DNA of 64,000 bases, taken from contig NW_024468258.1 of NCBI RefSeq assembly GCF_002104995.1, forward strand, positions 434,001 through 498,000, in the 5' to 3' direction. Of this stretch, positions 1-14,696 are shown one piece after another. The notes beneath the pieces were generated by a model that worked only from the letters and a program-made list of their open reading frames with translations, had not been told where the DNA came from and made no database searches. Each line of letters opens with the position of its first letter. Positions within the stretch are counted from its first letter, which is position 1. The position numbers and the translations under genes are program-made. Source of the stretch: Linderina pennispora. Lineage: Eukaryota; Kickxellomycota; Kickxellomycetes; Kickxellales; Kickxellaceae.

Positions 1-3000
1 CAGGACAAGCTGAGCAGCTTTCCGCCGCCGCCGCCACCCATCCCGCTCGACCTGCAGAGCGTATTCAGCCCACATAGCACGCGTGTCAACCAGCCGCGCA
101 CCAGTAGCCCCAACCGCCGCGGCACCCAGACAGCTGAGGAACCGCACGACTTGAGCCCCGGCGACACACACTCATTCACATACGATCCGGACGCGCCTAT
201 CCTGCATGTGCTCCAAATCGCCGATTACTTTTTGAAGGTAATGCCCGAAGTTTGTGCACCTGCCTTCGTCTACATCACCGACGGTGTTACAAAGTCAAAC
301 TTCTCGGTGTCCAAGATACAGGAAGTAGCGAGCTCGCTGAGTCGCCGCAACACGCAGTGTACAATTGTGCAGGTCGGCTCACAGGGAGGGTTCACACCTG
401 AGGCGACTCTGGGGTTTGCGGGTGACAGCGAAATGCTGCTGTTCCTGGCCGCTTCGCTCAACGGTCACTTCATTTACGCCAGCGACTGCCCAAGTGTAGT
501 GGTTCCCAAGCGTGCCAATTTCTACCACGAGATCATGCTTATTGGAGAGTCTCGGCTTGCCAGGGCATCGGCGCGGCACAGGTACGATATGACACAGTGC
601 GGGGCCAGGCGCATTTCAGACATGCCGCGCGAACGTCTTGTCAACAATGATTCGGTACGCCAGACATCAAGAGGTGCCGACAGCGATTTCCCGTGGACAT
701 ACGATAGTAGGCCACCAGTCGTCGACACAGTGACAGTGAGGTATACGGACTACAACATCCCGGTGTGCATGAACCTGCTGATTGAGGCCCGTGTTCATGA
801 GGGATTTGTGGTCAAGAGCGTGCAGGTGGGCAGGCTGAATCGCAACGGCGCAGCTGAGCGCATCAACGTCAAGATGGAGCTGGTGTGGCATCCCAACATC
901 ACCATCATCTACCGCATCACGAACACGCACAAAATTGGTCAGACTGCCAGCGACCCAGTAGCGGGCAAGCCGCCCAGCCTGTATCCAGTGACCGAGACTG
1001 CTGCTGCCAATGGAGATGATGGCAGCAGCGACACACAGTCGTCGCTGGGCTTTGGTGATGATGATGACGACGGTGATGATGACGACGACAATGACATCCC
1101 CGTGTCGATTGACGATCGTGGACAGCGCAGCCCAAACATGGTTGATATTATGATTCGGTCGTATAGCCTGTTCAGAGTTGCGTTTCTGCGACATGGCCAG
1201 GATGGGTCGCGCAAGGGTGAGATCTATGCAAAGGCCAACATGCTGATCGAATTCCTGAAATCGATCCACGACAAGGACATGAAGCTGCGGCAGATATACG
1301 GCCCGTCCTCGATCGCCATATCAAGCAGCACCACCGGCGCTCAGAGCCACTCGCTGGTCAAGAGCCTGCCGACTGTGCCCATCCAGGCGAGTCCGACGAT
1401 TGTGCCGATGGCGCCGCCAATCCATCCCCCGCCGCAGTACGCAATGCCGCGCCTGACCAAGGAGAAGTGGTCGTCGGGCACACGAGTGATCACTGATGGT
1501 GTCGACCTTAGCGTGTTTATGGAGTTCAAGGACTGGACACAGCAGCACCAGCAGGTGTACGAAGTCATGCGGCAGATGTACAAAACCAGCGAGTCGATCA
1601 CGCCGCTGTGTGGGTTCGAGTATATCACATCGCTTTTCATTGAGCCTGACCTAATCTCTCCCCACATATACGGCGTCAACTTCAAGGAGGCGTCCAAGCG
1701 CGGGCGGCAGATCCTGCGCGACTTCCGGGCCCACGTCTGCAACTCTGGCACCTGGGCACTGCTGAAGGACAAGGATGTGTCAATTGTGTTCTTGCGCGAC
1801 AAGTACCGGCTGTCGCTGGCCAGCCCCGTGTTTGCCATCGTGCGGTGGCGGATGGTCACTGACTGGGTCTTGCGTGTGTCATTCAACATCTTCAACGGCA
1901 ATGTGGAGTCGCGCAAAATAATCATGGACTGCTTGCCAACGTTCACCGAGACGTTCATGCCGCCGTATGCCAACGGTATGCCCGAGTCGGTGGTCCGTGC
2001 TACTAGGCCGTTCCACCTGCTGCCGATGAACGACGATGTGGTGGAGTCTATAGCGCCCAACCTTCTGTCGACTCGAGATATCGGGAACCTGCACGCTTAT
2101 CTGGTCGAATGGCGGTGGATCTACCTTGCGCGCGAGGGCAACAAGAACGACCTGAGTGGCGAAGGGTCTGACAGCGAGCTGGTGAGGCAGGCGCTGCACC
2201 GACTGGCGTCTGCGATTGGCTTCAACCGCATTGACCAGGACTTTACAGTCATCAATGCCTCAGGCACCAGCACTGGGCTGCCATCAGGGCCCAACGAGTC
2301 CGAGTACGATAGCTGCATCACATACTACCGCGAGCACCAAGGAGTCGACGGTGAGCCAGTGTTGATTGCCTGCCACTACCAGGTGATTGTGGACATGAAG
2401 CAGTCGTCGGTGACAGCGCGCACATGGTTTGAGCCCTACACATCTCGGTTCATCCGAACAGTCTTTGAAGACGACTTCCGCATGCTGGCGCCTCTAGGCA
2501 CGTTCCAGCAGATCCTGCAGCCTGAGCGGTGCTTCCAGCTCAAGGTTCCCGATATTGCCGAGTTCCACAGCAAGCGCATGAACATGTTCTCGACCATGGC
2601 GGTGATCCAGTCGAGTCGCTTCGCACTGCGCTTGCTGCGACTCCCAATGGTGACGCCCGAATCGTCGGTGTGGAGCCGCGGTGCTGACGGCAAAGGGATT
2701 GTGCTGGATGATGCGTCAGTCGACGATACGCCTGAGCCAGACCCACACGAGAACATCACCGTGGAGATCAAGGATGACGATGGCAAGATCGTCCAGGTCA
2801 TCAAGGGACCTGAGTACTTCCAGACACATTCGGAGGAGGAGGCTCGCACGTTGGCGCGAGCAGGGAAGATTGTGCTGAGGCATGGTCCTCCGTCCCAACA
2901 GCCGCGGCGTGCGATCCTGCTGGAGCGCTTCATGCTGACGCTGTTCTCTGACTCGCCCGACAAGTATGACCCGCATATCCTCAAGTACAGGCAGAACGAG

Positions 3001-6000
3001 TACAATCCGTTTGTGCTGGACGAGATGACGGCAGCACCCAAGGGCATCTACTTTAACGAGCTGTCGGCACGCTGGCTGACTACCGGCGAGTTCACCATCG
3101 TCGCCTACCGGCTGTTCCTCGAGATCGCGCTGTTTGACCACTGCGATGCAGTCAGTGTCAATGCCGAGCGGTTCACCAACCTGTTCTTCTGCAAGAACAT
3201 CATGGATGAGCTCAACAAGTACAACCCAGAGATCCGTCAGGCAACGGGCGTGGCCAATGCGCTCGATACACACCTGTACATGGACAAATGGTATGTGGTG
3301 CGGCTGCCCAACAAGTCGTCGTTCATCATGATCATGCTGCCCAACATTCTGCTGTCGGTGCCTGAGAACCAAGAGTCGCGCAAGGCCAAGACAAAAGGAA
3401 AGAAGCAAGCATGCGAGAGGAGCACCGGCAGCAGATGCAGCAGCGATGGCGAAGAAAAGGCTGCGGACAAGCCTGAAGTGCCGTTCGTCAAGCACCGACG
3501 GTCTGGGTCAGAGCCTGCTGCGGCACCCGTGTTTACGCCAGCACTGAACAAGTCGATCAGGGGCGACGAGTCGTCTGATAGTGCAACCGATTTCTCGGCT
3601 GTCAACGAGCTCCACGCCTACACACTTGCAATCGAGTGCAGCATGGAGAGCACAGAAATGCACCGGCACGTGCGCGCCCGCGATGTGCGCAAGGGACCAG
3701 TACAGCGCTCAAACCTCAACCTGCGGCCGTTCAGCATCGACTGCCCCGACACTCGCATGCGAGGGCAGAGCTATACTGGGTTCATTGGCCAAGAGGATGT
3801 GCCGATTGCGTTCACAGAGCACGCGCAGGCAGAGATCCTGAAGCTGGAAAAGATGTACTCGGAGGCATATATGCAGACCGTGTATCTGGCGTTGATGCTG
3901 GGTCGCACCGTGGCGCCGGCAGATGTGCTGGCTGTGCAGCAGTCGTCGCTTTGGCGCAAGCGGTCGATCGACGTCGACATCACTGCATTCCTTCACAGCC
4001 AGGATGTGGCACGGCTGAGCAGGACCAGCGAGAGTCGCACGCAGGGACACCCGAGCCTGCAGCAAAAGTTCAGTGATCTGATCGCGCAGTCATTCACGCC
4101 CCTGCCGTTTGACGTGGACCCAGAGCATGGAATGTACTACTTCTGCAGGCCGTCAGCAGAGCGCAAGTTGGATCTGCAGGTGTTTTTGCAGCTGGCGCGC
4201 AACCCGCTGCTGATCAACTTCCAATACTCAGTCGAGGTCACTGATGGCGACAACAACCACACAAGACGCCTTAACCAGCCCGTTCACACGCTTCCATCGT
4301 CGCTCGACAAGCTGTGTGAACACGCAGGTATCTCGTGGCGACCGCCTACTGACCATTTCGAGCCGTCGATGGACGTCCGCGTCATCCTACACATCAACTG
4401 CTGGTACCTGCCCAAAGAGGTGGGCAGACAGGACAGTGAGAAGCAGCCAGCCGAAGAGCCCACCAAGATCCTGCCACCCAAGCCTGACGCATTGGAGATC
4501 AGCAGCAGATACTCTAACCTGTTTGCAAAGACCATGTCGCCGTCGTCGCTGTTCTCGGGCGCCGTGCACTCGATCTCCAAGGGATCAGTAGCAGCACCTT
4601 CGGCGTCACGTGCTAAGGACAGCATCAACGCACAGTTCACCGCGCTAGACAATCTGCCCGAAGACCAGATGGACCGGGTGCGCGGATGCCACGGCAAAAT
4701 TGTGCGGTTCTTTGCCCAGGAGACGCTGTATGCGCTGCGTGATATCAGCCCCGTGACTGTGCCGCTCTTGAACCAGGTCTGGCACACAATTGCGACTACG
4801 GGCGACGACGAAGTCCCCGCAGACAACCTTGAGTTTGCGCAGAACCGCAACAACCTTGAGTTCCTGATCCCACCGCATGACATGCAGAAGCGGCGGCATG
4901 CGATGGATCTGGTGATCCGCGAGCTGCTAAAGGACCATGGCTCGCAGAGCCATTATCCCATCGGCAAGCTGCATGAGCTGGGCGGGTTTGTGTACATGCG
5001 CGACATACGCAGTCGATCGGACCGGCTCAAGGCACGCGAGCGCATGCGGGTCAAACGAGCCGCCAGCGCAGCCTGCCGAGCCTGCGTCGGTTCTGTCAGA
5101 TGCCATTCCGTCGTGGTTCCTGATCAAGCCCACGCCGGAGCTCGATGGCGTGCAGATCCTGACGCACAACTACTCGGTGATTACCGGCGAGTCAGCCGAT
5201 AATGTCTTGGCTGCCACTCGCCAGCTGCTACGGATCGCGCTGCAGGCTGCAAACACGCGGCTACTGCTGGAGGAGATGGCAGAAACCCACTTGTGCCCGA
5301 GCATGCTGGTTGTGCCCGACCACAAATCGCGCAGAGAAAAGAAGGCAGGCCAGGCTGTTCTGCTGGAGTCGCAGTCAGACATGCCAGTGGCTACCGGCAC
5401 GCAGCCAATATCTGCAGCAATGTCGGCAGCAGGCTACAGCGGCTACAGCAGTCTCCGCATCTGTAGCCACATCCGGCCATCCGCAGCTTGCTCCTGAGGC
5501 CTTGAGTGCCGGTGGCCCATACGACATCGCGTCCGCTGTTCAAGCCGCTCATTCCAAACAACCCAGACCACTACGTGTGTGACGAGCAATACATGGCCAC
5601 GTTCCCGCTCCAGTATCGGACTCGTGCCAAAGTTGCAATCCAGACCGTCATCTCTGCTGGCATGGTCAACAACCGCATCGATAATCGGGAGAGCATGTTC
5701 TTTGTGCGCGATGGGCAGTCGATCTTTTATGCCAGTCTGGATGAAGGCATACTTAGTGATACTGACGGCACTCTGCTGGATGCGACGGTAGAGCCGGGAT
5801 CAGCCGAATTGGCGCTGCCTGAGTCAGCAGTTGCAGAGCTCGGCCAGTCAACCAGCGATTCGGCGAGTCCAGGTATATGCAGCCGAGGCTCTACCAGGCA
5901 GTGGGGCTCACACCGTTGCTACAACGTCACCAGATCCATCGGCGTTCACGCCCTATGGCCAGGCCAATGCATGCACGTTTGCCGATACCTGGACTGAATG

Positions 6001-9000
6001 CCAGCACGCAAGCAGCAGCTGGTCTGCGCAAACGATCGCCGCTAGTGCCTACAGTCAATATAGTGCATCAGTCGACGTCGTCAGGCAGCGCTTTCCAGTC
6101 TTGTGACACGGACGGAGGCTGCGACGCCAGCAGGATCCAGCAATACGGCGTTCTATGCCGGCTCACCGCGGCGTGGTACTGGGTCCAGACTCGATATTTA
6201 CCCGAGGCAGTCGGCGCAATATGCCTGAGACCGCGCCGCCATCGGCCGTCCCGGGCTCGCCAACCGGCAGTCGGTTCATGTTGTCCTCTTTGACAAATCT
6301 TCAAGGCCAGCGTGGCCGAAACTCGATCCCGGCGCCCAGCAATGTATCGAGCTCGTCTCCGCTAATGCCGCCGGCCTTGTCGCGGTCACCGACTATGCCT
6401 GGCACAAGCACGGTTCGTACGGAGTCACAGGACGAACCGGTCAGTGGCGACCGTAGCTGGTGATACCAGTCCAGTGAAGCCCCAGCCGCCGCAGTCTCCA
6501 CATGAGGACAAGAGGGCAGATGGAGCCTGGCGAGGCAGGTGCCGCCGATGTCGATGGGCCAAAGAAAGGTCGGAATGCCCTGCATTGTTTTGCGCATCTA
6601 CGGAGTGGAGCCTCCGCGTGAGGAGATGACGACGCAGCCTTATTCAGCAGATCGGCGAGCTAATCACGGCATTGGTGACTATGCCGTCCATCTCCGACTC
6701 TTTGGTTCGCCGTGTGCCCTTAAACAGTCAGGATGTCGGGATTCTGATGCCGCACTGCAACCCCGAGCCCACGATCGTCTACCTGCCGTTGCCACAGTTT
6801 GTGCACGATATCCGCAACCTCATCGCACATTTCCGCCAGGCGACTGGGTGATCTAATGCAGCCATTCTCGCCGTCACAGATTGCGCTTGGTGCAGTACGC
6901 CACACATATAAGCACCTGCGGCAGAGGCACTATCCGGGCGAATCGATTGAGGAGATCGAGTACGGTAGTCATGTGCCAGGATGTACTGCGGGATGACCTT
7001 GTCCGTGTCATGGATGGGTGGGAGGACGATGGAGAGCCCCCCTGGAACATGAAGCTTGGTGAGATGATGTTTATGTACAACTTCAACGCCAAAAGCTATC
7101 ACCAGCCTGCGCCCGAGAAGGCCGATATCGGATCGGGTGTCGCGGTAGTCCAAGTTTTGCCGCTGAACCGTGACCGGTCGCCATCACACGGCATCAGGCA
7201 GACTGAGAGACCAGCTGGTGGTCACGAACCAGCGAAGCCAGCAGGGGCTGGGACTGGAGAACGTCTCTACATCCGGACAAGCAGGCGGCAAGCAGAAGTG
7301 TGAGCCAGACGTCGTCAGCTGCATCAGCGCTCTACTAGCCACCTCAGCCTCGAAGGGGCGCAGCAGGTGCCACTGATGAGTGACACGCTGGAGAGCCAGT
7401 CATCGCCTGAGCTCCTGGTTCACCACCACCGGTTTGCTCAGCGTCGCCCGTCGCACACGCCCTCGCCCTTGGCACAGTCTCGGTCTGGGTCGCGCACCAA
7501 CGATAGCACCCCGCCGAGTTCATCGTGCAGCTCTGCCAGCGACACCGGCAGCGATGCCGAGCAGACAGGACCAGACACTCTGCCGATTGAAGAGCTGACA
7601 AGGTTGTTTAGGGGAGTACCTGCGACAGTTTGAGCGGGCACGCGGGCACCTGAAGCTGGATCCAGCTAAATCAGCCAACATGAACGAATCTGATGAAGGA
7701 GCAGGTCAATCGAGTTCAAGAACGAGCCGGTGTTTATGGTGACAGTGTGGACCAGGGCCACCATCCGCCTGGACCGTTTGCTCACGTACATTTCGCGCGT
7801 GTACTGGACTGCGCTCGGCGACTATGTATCTGAACAGATCCTTTATCCAGTGCTTTCAAGCAGCTGGGCATCCCATGCGACACCGCTGATGAGTCTGCCC
7901 GACCCGACGGTAGCACTGGACCACTCAAGCTCGCATATCAACGCCCAGCGGCCAGCCACGGTCTATGCGCAGATCGAGCAGGCTGTGACTGACGATCACC
8001 AAGCCATTGGGCCAGTCTCACACAGCACTGCTTCATACACGCGATGCATGCCTACCCAAAGCGCCCTGTACATTTACAGAAGCGTCCAAGCAGCAGGTGC
8101 GCGCAATGGAGGTGGCACGGCAGATGGCCCAGTACTGGGGCCGTGAGGACTCGGTAAAGTCTGTGCTCTACCACCGCCAGAAGCTTCCCAGGGTTACAGC
8201 CATCTCAGCAGTGGTTTGCCGAAGAGCTGCGCGGCGTGCTGGCGACAATGTGCGGTGCCATGAAGCCTGAGCTGTTCCGGCTGCTCGAGAACCCTCTGAT
8301 TCTGACCGACCCAGATCAGCCAATCGTTGATCTGCCGACATCGCTGTTCCCAGCGTTCTCATTCCGACGCCGCGGAATGCGCGACAAGACCGAGCTTGTC
8401 TATGACATTTCTGGGCTGCCCCAAGGCGCTGAAGGGCACGCGCCAGTCATTCTGCATCATGAGCAAGCTGGCAGTAGCCGATATCATTAATCTTCAGAAG
8501 CAGGAGCAAGCAGCCGCATATACGTCACGATCGACAAAGTCGCACAGTGTGTCGGTTTCTAATCTGCAACAAGCCGGCTAGGCGGCCGCAGCGCGGATCA
8601 GCGGCAGCCAGGCCCAACAGCGGCGTTGGTAGCAGTGCACGCGGCACGCCAAACTATGCTCCAGGAACACAGGGATGGTCCACGCAGCAGCAGCAGCAGC
8701 CAGCAGGCCGCGGCGGTCGGGGCAGCCGTATGTCGTTAGCAACGGCTCGACATGGCAGCTCGGGCGTGAACAGAAAGCTGCCGCCGCCGTCCGAGTACAA
8801 ACCAATCGCTGATCCTGATCCACCACAGATCAGTGCTGGTCCAGGTCCCGCACTACCTTAGTGCGCGGTAAGATTGCTTCCGGCAGTCAACCATTACCTG
8901 GCTGGCAATATGGCTGGTGGGCGGCGAGCTCGAAATGGTCGGCTTACAATGTCTCGCAGGTGCTCTGGCAGGCAGTGTGTGACCAGATCCGCCAGCGGAC

Positions 9001-12000
9001 TGGAGCGCGAGAGTCGTCGCAAGCAGCTGCTGGGTATGATTGCGTCGCATATGGTCGGTGTCTTCCCTGGCTACGACATGACAGCTCTCAACAGCGGGGT
9101 CGTCAGCTCATGGCTTGATCGGAACGTGACGCGCGACATTATCAATAAGTTTGCACTTGAGACGCAGCTGTCGTGCGACGACCAGGTGCACTACTTTAAC
9201 CTGGAAAGGTACATGTCACCCGAGTACATGCAGCTAGTTGGCATCGAGGAGGGGTCGGCTGAGCTCGCCATGATCATGGCCAACCCACCTGTCAGCGGCA
9301 TGACTGAGAACGACATGAAGATGGAGCTCACTTTGCGCCATCTGCAGCCAGAGCATTTGCGGTGGGCGCGCAAGCTGACGTTCATTGACTACACGACAGC
9401 CCTACGTAGACACGCATCATCCTGATGCGCTGTTCCGAATGGGCTCACGGTTTATCCGCGCCTACCAGGTACGCGTTGCCCAAGTGATTCGCTACGACGA
9501 GCTGATGCGCATTGCTGAGCGCTGGCGCCGTCATGCAGCAATCAACAGCCTAGCGTACTCGCACATCGGGTACCCGCCAGCTATGATGTCGCTGGGCTCA
9601 ATGACTGTTGACACTCACGAGTCTTCGGCAGATGGTCGCAAGGCGGCCGGGGACGTACACCATGGACGAAAAGACCGAAGAGCCGGAGCAGGGCGAGAGT
9701 GCATCAAAGGAGAAGCCGCCGCCTGCAGAGGTCTCGTTAGGAGGACATCAAGATGATCATGGAAAACGCCCGGCTGCTGCACTTTGTCTGTGCACCCTTG
9801 CCGCTGACCAGTGCTCTGAAGCCAAACACCCTTGATGTCCGTGGCTTCCTGCGACTGCTGTGTGTCATATCGGCGCTTTTGCAGAACCTGGCAGATTCGT
9901 ATATCGACTATCTGTGCAGCACGGGGTATGTTGTCACGAAGCGGTTCGAAGAGCAGTACTCATGGAAGGATGCGCTCAGCTCTCTTGGGTATTCAGCCGA
10001 GCAGATCCAACGGTTTACGCAGCAGGCTAGCCTGAAGCAGTCTGCCAAGCTGCCATATATCCAAGTGCCACGGGCCTACCTGTTTGCCAACACTGAACGA
10101 TCGAATCTTGTCACCGATGTTCGGCGTGTACCCAGCCATGCTATCCATCCGCATGCACGCATTGAGCCGATTCACTTCTGAATGGCGATCGGCTGTGCCT
10201 GGCTACGTCAAGTCGTCGGTCAATCCGCAATCGATCAAGCGATTCACGCTCGAGCTGTCAAAGTTCAAAAAGCTGCTGCACGCAAAGAGCTTTGTGTATG
10301 ACTTCCAGCTGCGCTATGTAGCATCTCTCCTCAAGCCCCTTGCAGCAGACGACCTGCCTGCTAGTGATGCTGGTGATGACGAAGACGACGACGATGATGA
10401 TGATGAGTCGACCAGCAAGCCACATATCAGATAGCAGCGATTCAGAGACTGACGAGTACGCAAAGGATAGCCAGCCAGATGGGCATTGATGGGCGCAAGT
10501 GGAATGCTCGGCTGAAGCGCGATATCAAGCGGACTGTAGCCCAGTCGCTGCACGTTCATGTCGATCTGATGCGGTTTTTCAATGCGCTGGCGCAGCAACG
10601 ATACTACAGCACACGCTTTTCGTCGCGCCGCCTGGTACGCACGCAGTTTGCCGTCACGCATCCGTGATGTGTTTGAGTACTTCTTGGACCACTCGGAGCG
10701 CTACCACTACTACACCGCTGGTACAAGGCCCCTGATTGACCGTCACAATAGCCAGCCTGAGGATGCTGGTTCGCAGGATGATAATGCGTCTCTGTTCGCA
10801 GGCTGCTACCGGCTGTACGAAGGTGTGCAGGCCCAGCTGCAAGAATCTCAGTACGGAAATGCGCTGGGCGATCCATTGCAGATGAGCGGGCATATGGGGC
10901 TTTCGCCACAGTTTGGGTCGTCGCTGGGATTAGGTAGTCGCCCGCTGAGCTCGCTCCACCACCAGCACCTGGGTGTGGCCAAGGGCATCAATATTGCGGC
11001 ATCCGCACCTGAGCCTGCGTTCTATATTCCGCGGCGCCGCAAGAAGTCGGCAGATCTATCACGCGCCGGAGAAACACTCACCACGCACCACCGCAGAGGA
11101 TCAAGCATCATGTCCCTGCACAATGACGAGCGCCAACCAGCTGAGCAGCGCCGAGCCGCACCACCGCTAGCTGCCTCTTACGCAGTTGGGTCGCAATACC
11201 TGGAACACATGGGCAGGGCACACCATGGCCCGAAAGCACCATCAGTCGCACCTGAGTGTGCAGTTCTCGTCCAATCCGACAGTCCCTCCGCCGTCGCCTA
11301 AGCCTCCACAGTCATCTCTGGCGCTCACCTCCAGCATCGTACCTAGCACACACGGGTTACACACACCAGATGCCAACAGCATTGCTGCCAAGTCATTGGA
11401 CTTTACTCTGCACGAGTATGCGGACAGTAAAGTGCATTTGCGCCAGAACGACTCGTTTGTGCGTGTTGCCCTGATGGCAATGACGCCTGACTGCGACTGC
11501 TGTCGGAAGGAGAGCGAGGCTGCAGCTCAACAGAGCAAGGAACGACAGCGCAAGTCGCAAGTCGACCTGGGTGCACTGGCAACCAAACCACACCACCGGC
11601 ATCACCACCACCACCACCATCGACATAAGAAGCACAGGCACCACAAGCATGCAGCTGGCGATGGTGAAAAGGAGGAACGGAAGAAGCACCGCACCAAAAA
11701 GGCCGGTGACAATATGCTGGTTGACCACATCGATGATGTGTTTATCCAGACCATTCGCCCTGCAGGCCAGCTTACGCAGACCACCCGGCTTGGTGAGGGC
11801 CGGCCACCGTCAATCTCGGCCACCAACATCAAGCAGGCTCGAGGACGACACGTGCACCAGCCCACTAGACAGCGCTGCTCACGAAGCATCTGCATTTGTG
11901 TCTGGACTGCGGCAGACGCCGCTGCAACAGTGGATGCACTCGCTGTCAAGTGGCAACACCATTGACCTACAGCTTTCAGGCGACTCTGACGCATCTGCTG

Positions 12001-13779
12001 ATGTTGTGCAATCCGACAATGCGCATTTGACCTTCTACATCATCGTTGATATGGACCCAGATACCACTGTTGGCCTGTCAAGCTTGAAGGATGAGGCTGT
12101 GCGCGGTCGCAATGGCTCGCTAGGGCCCCTGAATGAGCCGCCTGTGAGCGATCACAGTGACCTACTGCCGCTGCTGGGCAGAACTGCGGGTCGTACCTGC
12201 GACAAATGCCAGGAGGCTGTTAGAAATGGCAGACAACTTTGCTCCTTGCATCGCATTGCTAGTGTACTGTCAGCGGACATGCGTGACTGGGAGAGCAAGG
12301 GGCAAGTGTGGGGCCACACAACCAGACATTGTCATGGAGTCATCGACCGTAGACCCAGACGAGTACGACCGCGAAGACCCGGATATCCTGAGCTGGGTGC
12401 GTGCCTCTGCGGGGCGACTTGTTCGTCACACGTTTAGCGACTACCATCGCGACCTCAACTGGTACCGCATATACCACCATCTGCGTATGGCCGATCTGCC
12501 AGGATCGCTCGATCCGCATAGTTTGCGTGAGTTGATCGTCTTCCTCGAGCGCCAAGGCTGGGTTGATGTCGCCGAGTGTGATCCAGATATCCGGCAGCTA
12601 CTGGACCTGGACCTCCCTACGCGTCGCATCATCGAGGCATTGCAGATGCGTTTGCGGCGGCTGTACTTTGAACCAACTCTGGTTATGTCGTCGATGCAGT
12701 CGGTGCCCAGCGAGGCAGGTGCCACACAGAAATCTGACAGTGACATGCATAAACCAACCCGGCGTCGCACCAGCCCCTCGCACCCAACTTGCACATGCAG
12801 TCATTTGGAACTCCGCGCGATCTCAACACTGAGCCTGAACGCAACGCCACCAGCAACTCCCATCAGCGATGCTGCTGGAGAACCCCTGAGCCGCCATTCG
12901 ACGATTGAGCCGCACGAGACCACTATGCTACGTCGCTCACTGCCATCCAATCCTGTGTGCCCTACAGCCGCCATCGATGCCTATGGGCGGATTCTGCGCG
13001 GCCAGTCGTCAGACAATATTGACCAGGTTCTCCGGCTCTTGTCACCGTTGAGCCGTCGTCCAGCGCGCAAAATCCTGATGGATCCGGCATTCCAAAAGAT
13101 TCTCAGCTCGTATATCCATTTGAGAATTGCTGGTAGCCCATGGTTCTGTCCCCAGCACGCCCGCACGATCACAGCGCCCACGTATCAATGGTCGCTGGTG
13201 GCCGAGCTCCCTGCTGAATCCCCCGACACTGCAGAGGCTCCAGTCATATCGTCAGCCGCACCACCGTCAGCCAATGTTGGTGTGCATCGCCGCATGGCGT
13301 ACTTGCACGAACAGTCAGCCAACCCACCACTGCGCATGCGTCGCTCGCACGGTGCAAGCCGCAATAGCGCGTCGGTCTCGTCGCTCGGCGTGTCACCAGC
13401 CATCGGGGATGCTGTCGACCACCAGGCTGTGCATAGCTCCAAACAGAGCATCAGCTCTGCTGCTGTTCCGCATTCAGTAAGTCCTGTACGGCCCGAACGT
13501 GCACGAGTCGAGGCTCTTCCTGGCAGCCTACTTGTTGTTGACCCTGACGACTCTGAGTTCCACGCCCGCATGCTGCTGCTGAACCCATTCACGTTCCATG
13601 GGATTCTGGAGCTGCTGTTTGTGCGCGATGATATGTGCGCAGATGGTATGCGCCTGAAACACGTTAGGGCCATCTCGCGATCACGGCACAGAGATGGCCT
13701 GTATGAGTATGAGCGCAAGCATGTGAACCTGGTGTTCTCGACAGTATCTGCTGCCGCCTGGGACGCAATGGCCCTCTGA
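1..13779 (+). CDS. SZT2-like giant protein (KICSTOR subunit family), 5'-partial, many frame changes
   Basis: The frame is open from base 1, so the N-terminus lies left of the window; the gene ends with TGA at 13777-13779. SZT2 is a scaffold of the KICSTOR complex, which recruits GATOR1 to lysosomes to restrain TORC1. The first ~1,680 codons are uninterrupted and hold a VWA-like stretch (about 190-520) with an 'ITDGV' strand and a 'CP...FYHEIML' block I associate with SZT2. Coding then continues through at least ten frame changes between about 5.05 and 12.15 kb, and is uninterrupted again from about 12.16 kb to the stop. Low-complexity tracts include an Asp run (1054-1100) and a His/Lys run (11595-11660). 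No splice sites explain the frame changes, so assembly indels are likely. The family call rests on fold-level resemblance from memory; another giant VWA-like scaffold is possible. Confidence 0.55.
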
Positions 13780-14696
13780 TACCTGAAGAACACGTCCGCA
13801 TGCATTGCTTTTTATTTAAACGCTTCATCTGCACTGGTTGAAATAAAGATAGCCTTTGTCCTATCCTGCTTATAATCTGCTATGTTCCCTGTTAAATGAC
13901 AGTGGTTTTTACCTGTCATGTTTATGAATGAGTTACTGTCACATGCGCGATCAGAGTTACCTTTCTCATACGTGTGTCGGCGGGGATCACGGTCATATGC
14001 CTCATTGTCAAACCCATGTGCAGCTTGCATCTGGCTCAGCTGAAACTATCAGTATAAAACCAAACAGATAGAAAATAATAGTTGAAGGAAGAAGAGTTGG
14101 AGGGGATTGTATGATGGATGGCCAGGTAAAAACTGTTTAGTCATTCAACTTGGCTCAGGTGCTGAGAATCACTGGCTAGTTTTAGCAGATATTACATAGA
14201 GACTATGACCCACAGTACCAAATTCTGGTATGACTCATATTGCATATATTTTTTGATTTGATGATTCCCAAGGTAAGTTCATATTGATGAATAATATATC
14301 TATAAATAATAGCTTTAAATAATAATAACAATTAGTTATAAACTTGAATATAATTTGGTAAATATAAAAGGAAATAAATTATATTTTAGAATAGTTTACT
14401 GGTCTAAGAATGATCTCCAACATTGTATAGAGCAGATAATATATATGCCATATATTTTTCTATAAAGTTTGATGATAGATACCACATATACTGATATAAT
14501 TAATATTTAGCTTACTATTGTCAAATTGCAGTTGTTTATATCTTATTTGACAATATTTGTGACATGGTGTTCACTTATCTTAAGGCTCTTTTCTAGCATT
14601 TTGGACTCTGGATCCTTTCCGTACAGAATATAATGCTCTCTTATTGTCATTATTTCAAAAATCAGATCCCTCGAGTTTGATCTAGTAGTTGGATCA
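13780..14696. other. AT-rich intergenic region
   Basis: About 0.9 kb between the SZT2-like stop and the tRNA. It becomes strongly AT-rich from about 14200 to 14560. I see no open frame with coding character, no inverted-repeat ends and no RNA gene. It probably holds the SZT2-like 3' UTR and tRNA upstream sequence. Confidence 0.6.

Noticed and set aside
667-1269. Antisense frame with His/Val-rich run in the SZT2-like gene
   Set aside because: Produced by the GAT/GAC repeats of the sense Asp tract.
5050-12160. Many short introns explaining the SZT2-like frame changes
   Set aside because: Frames switch inside conserved-looking coding sequence with no GT...AG pairs of normal intron length.
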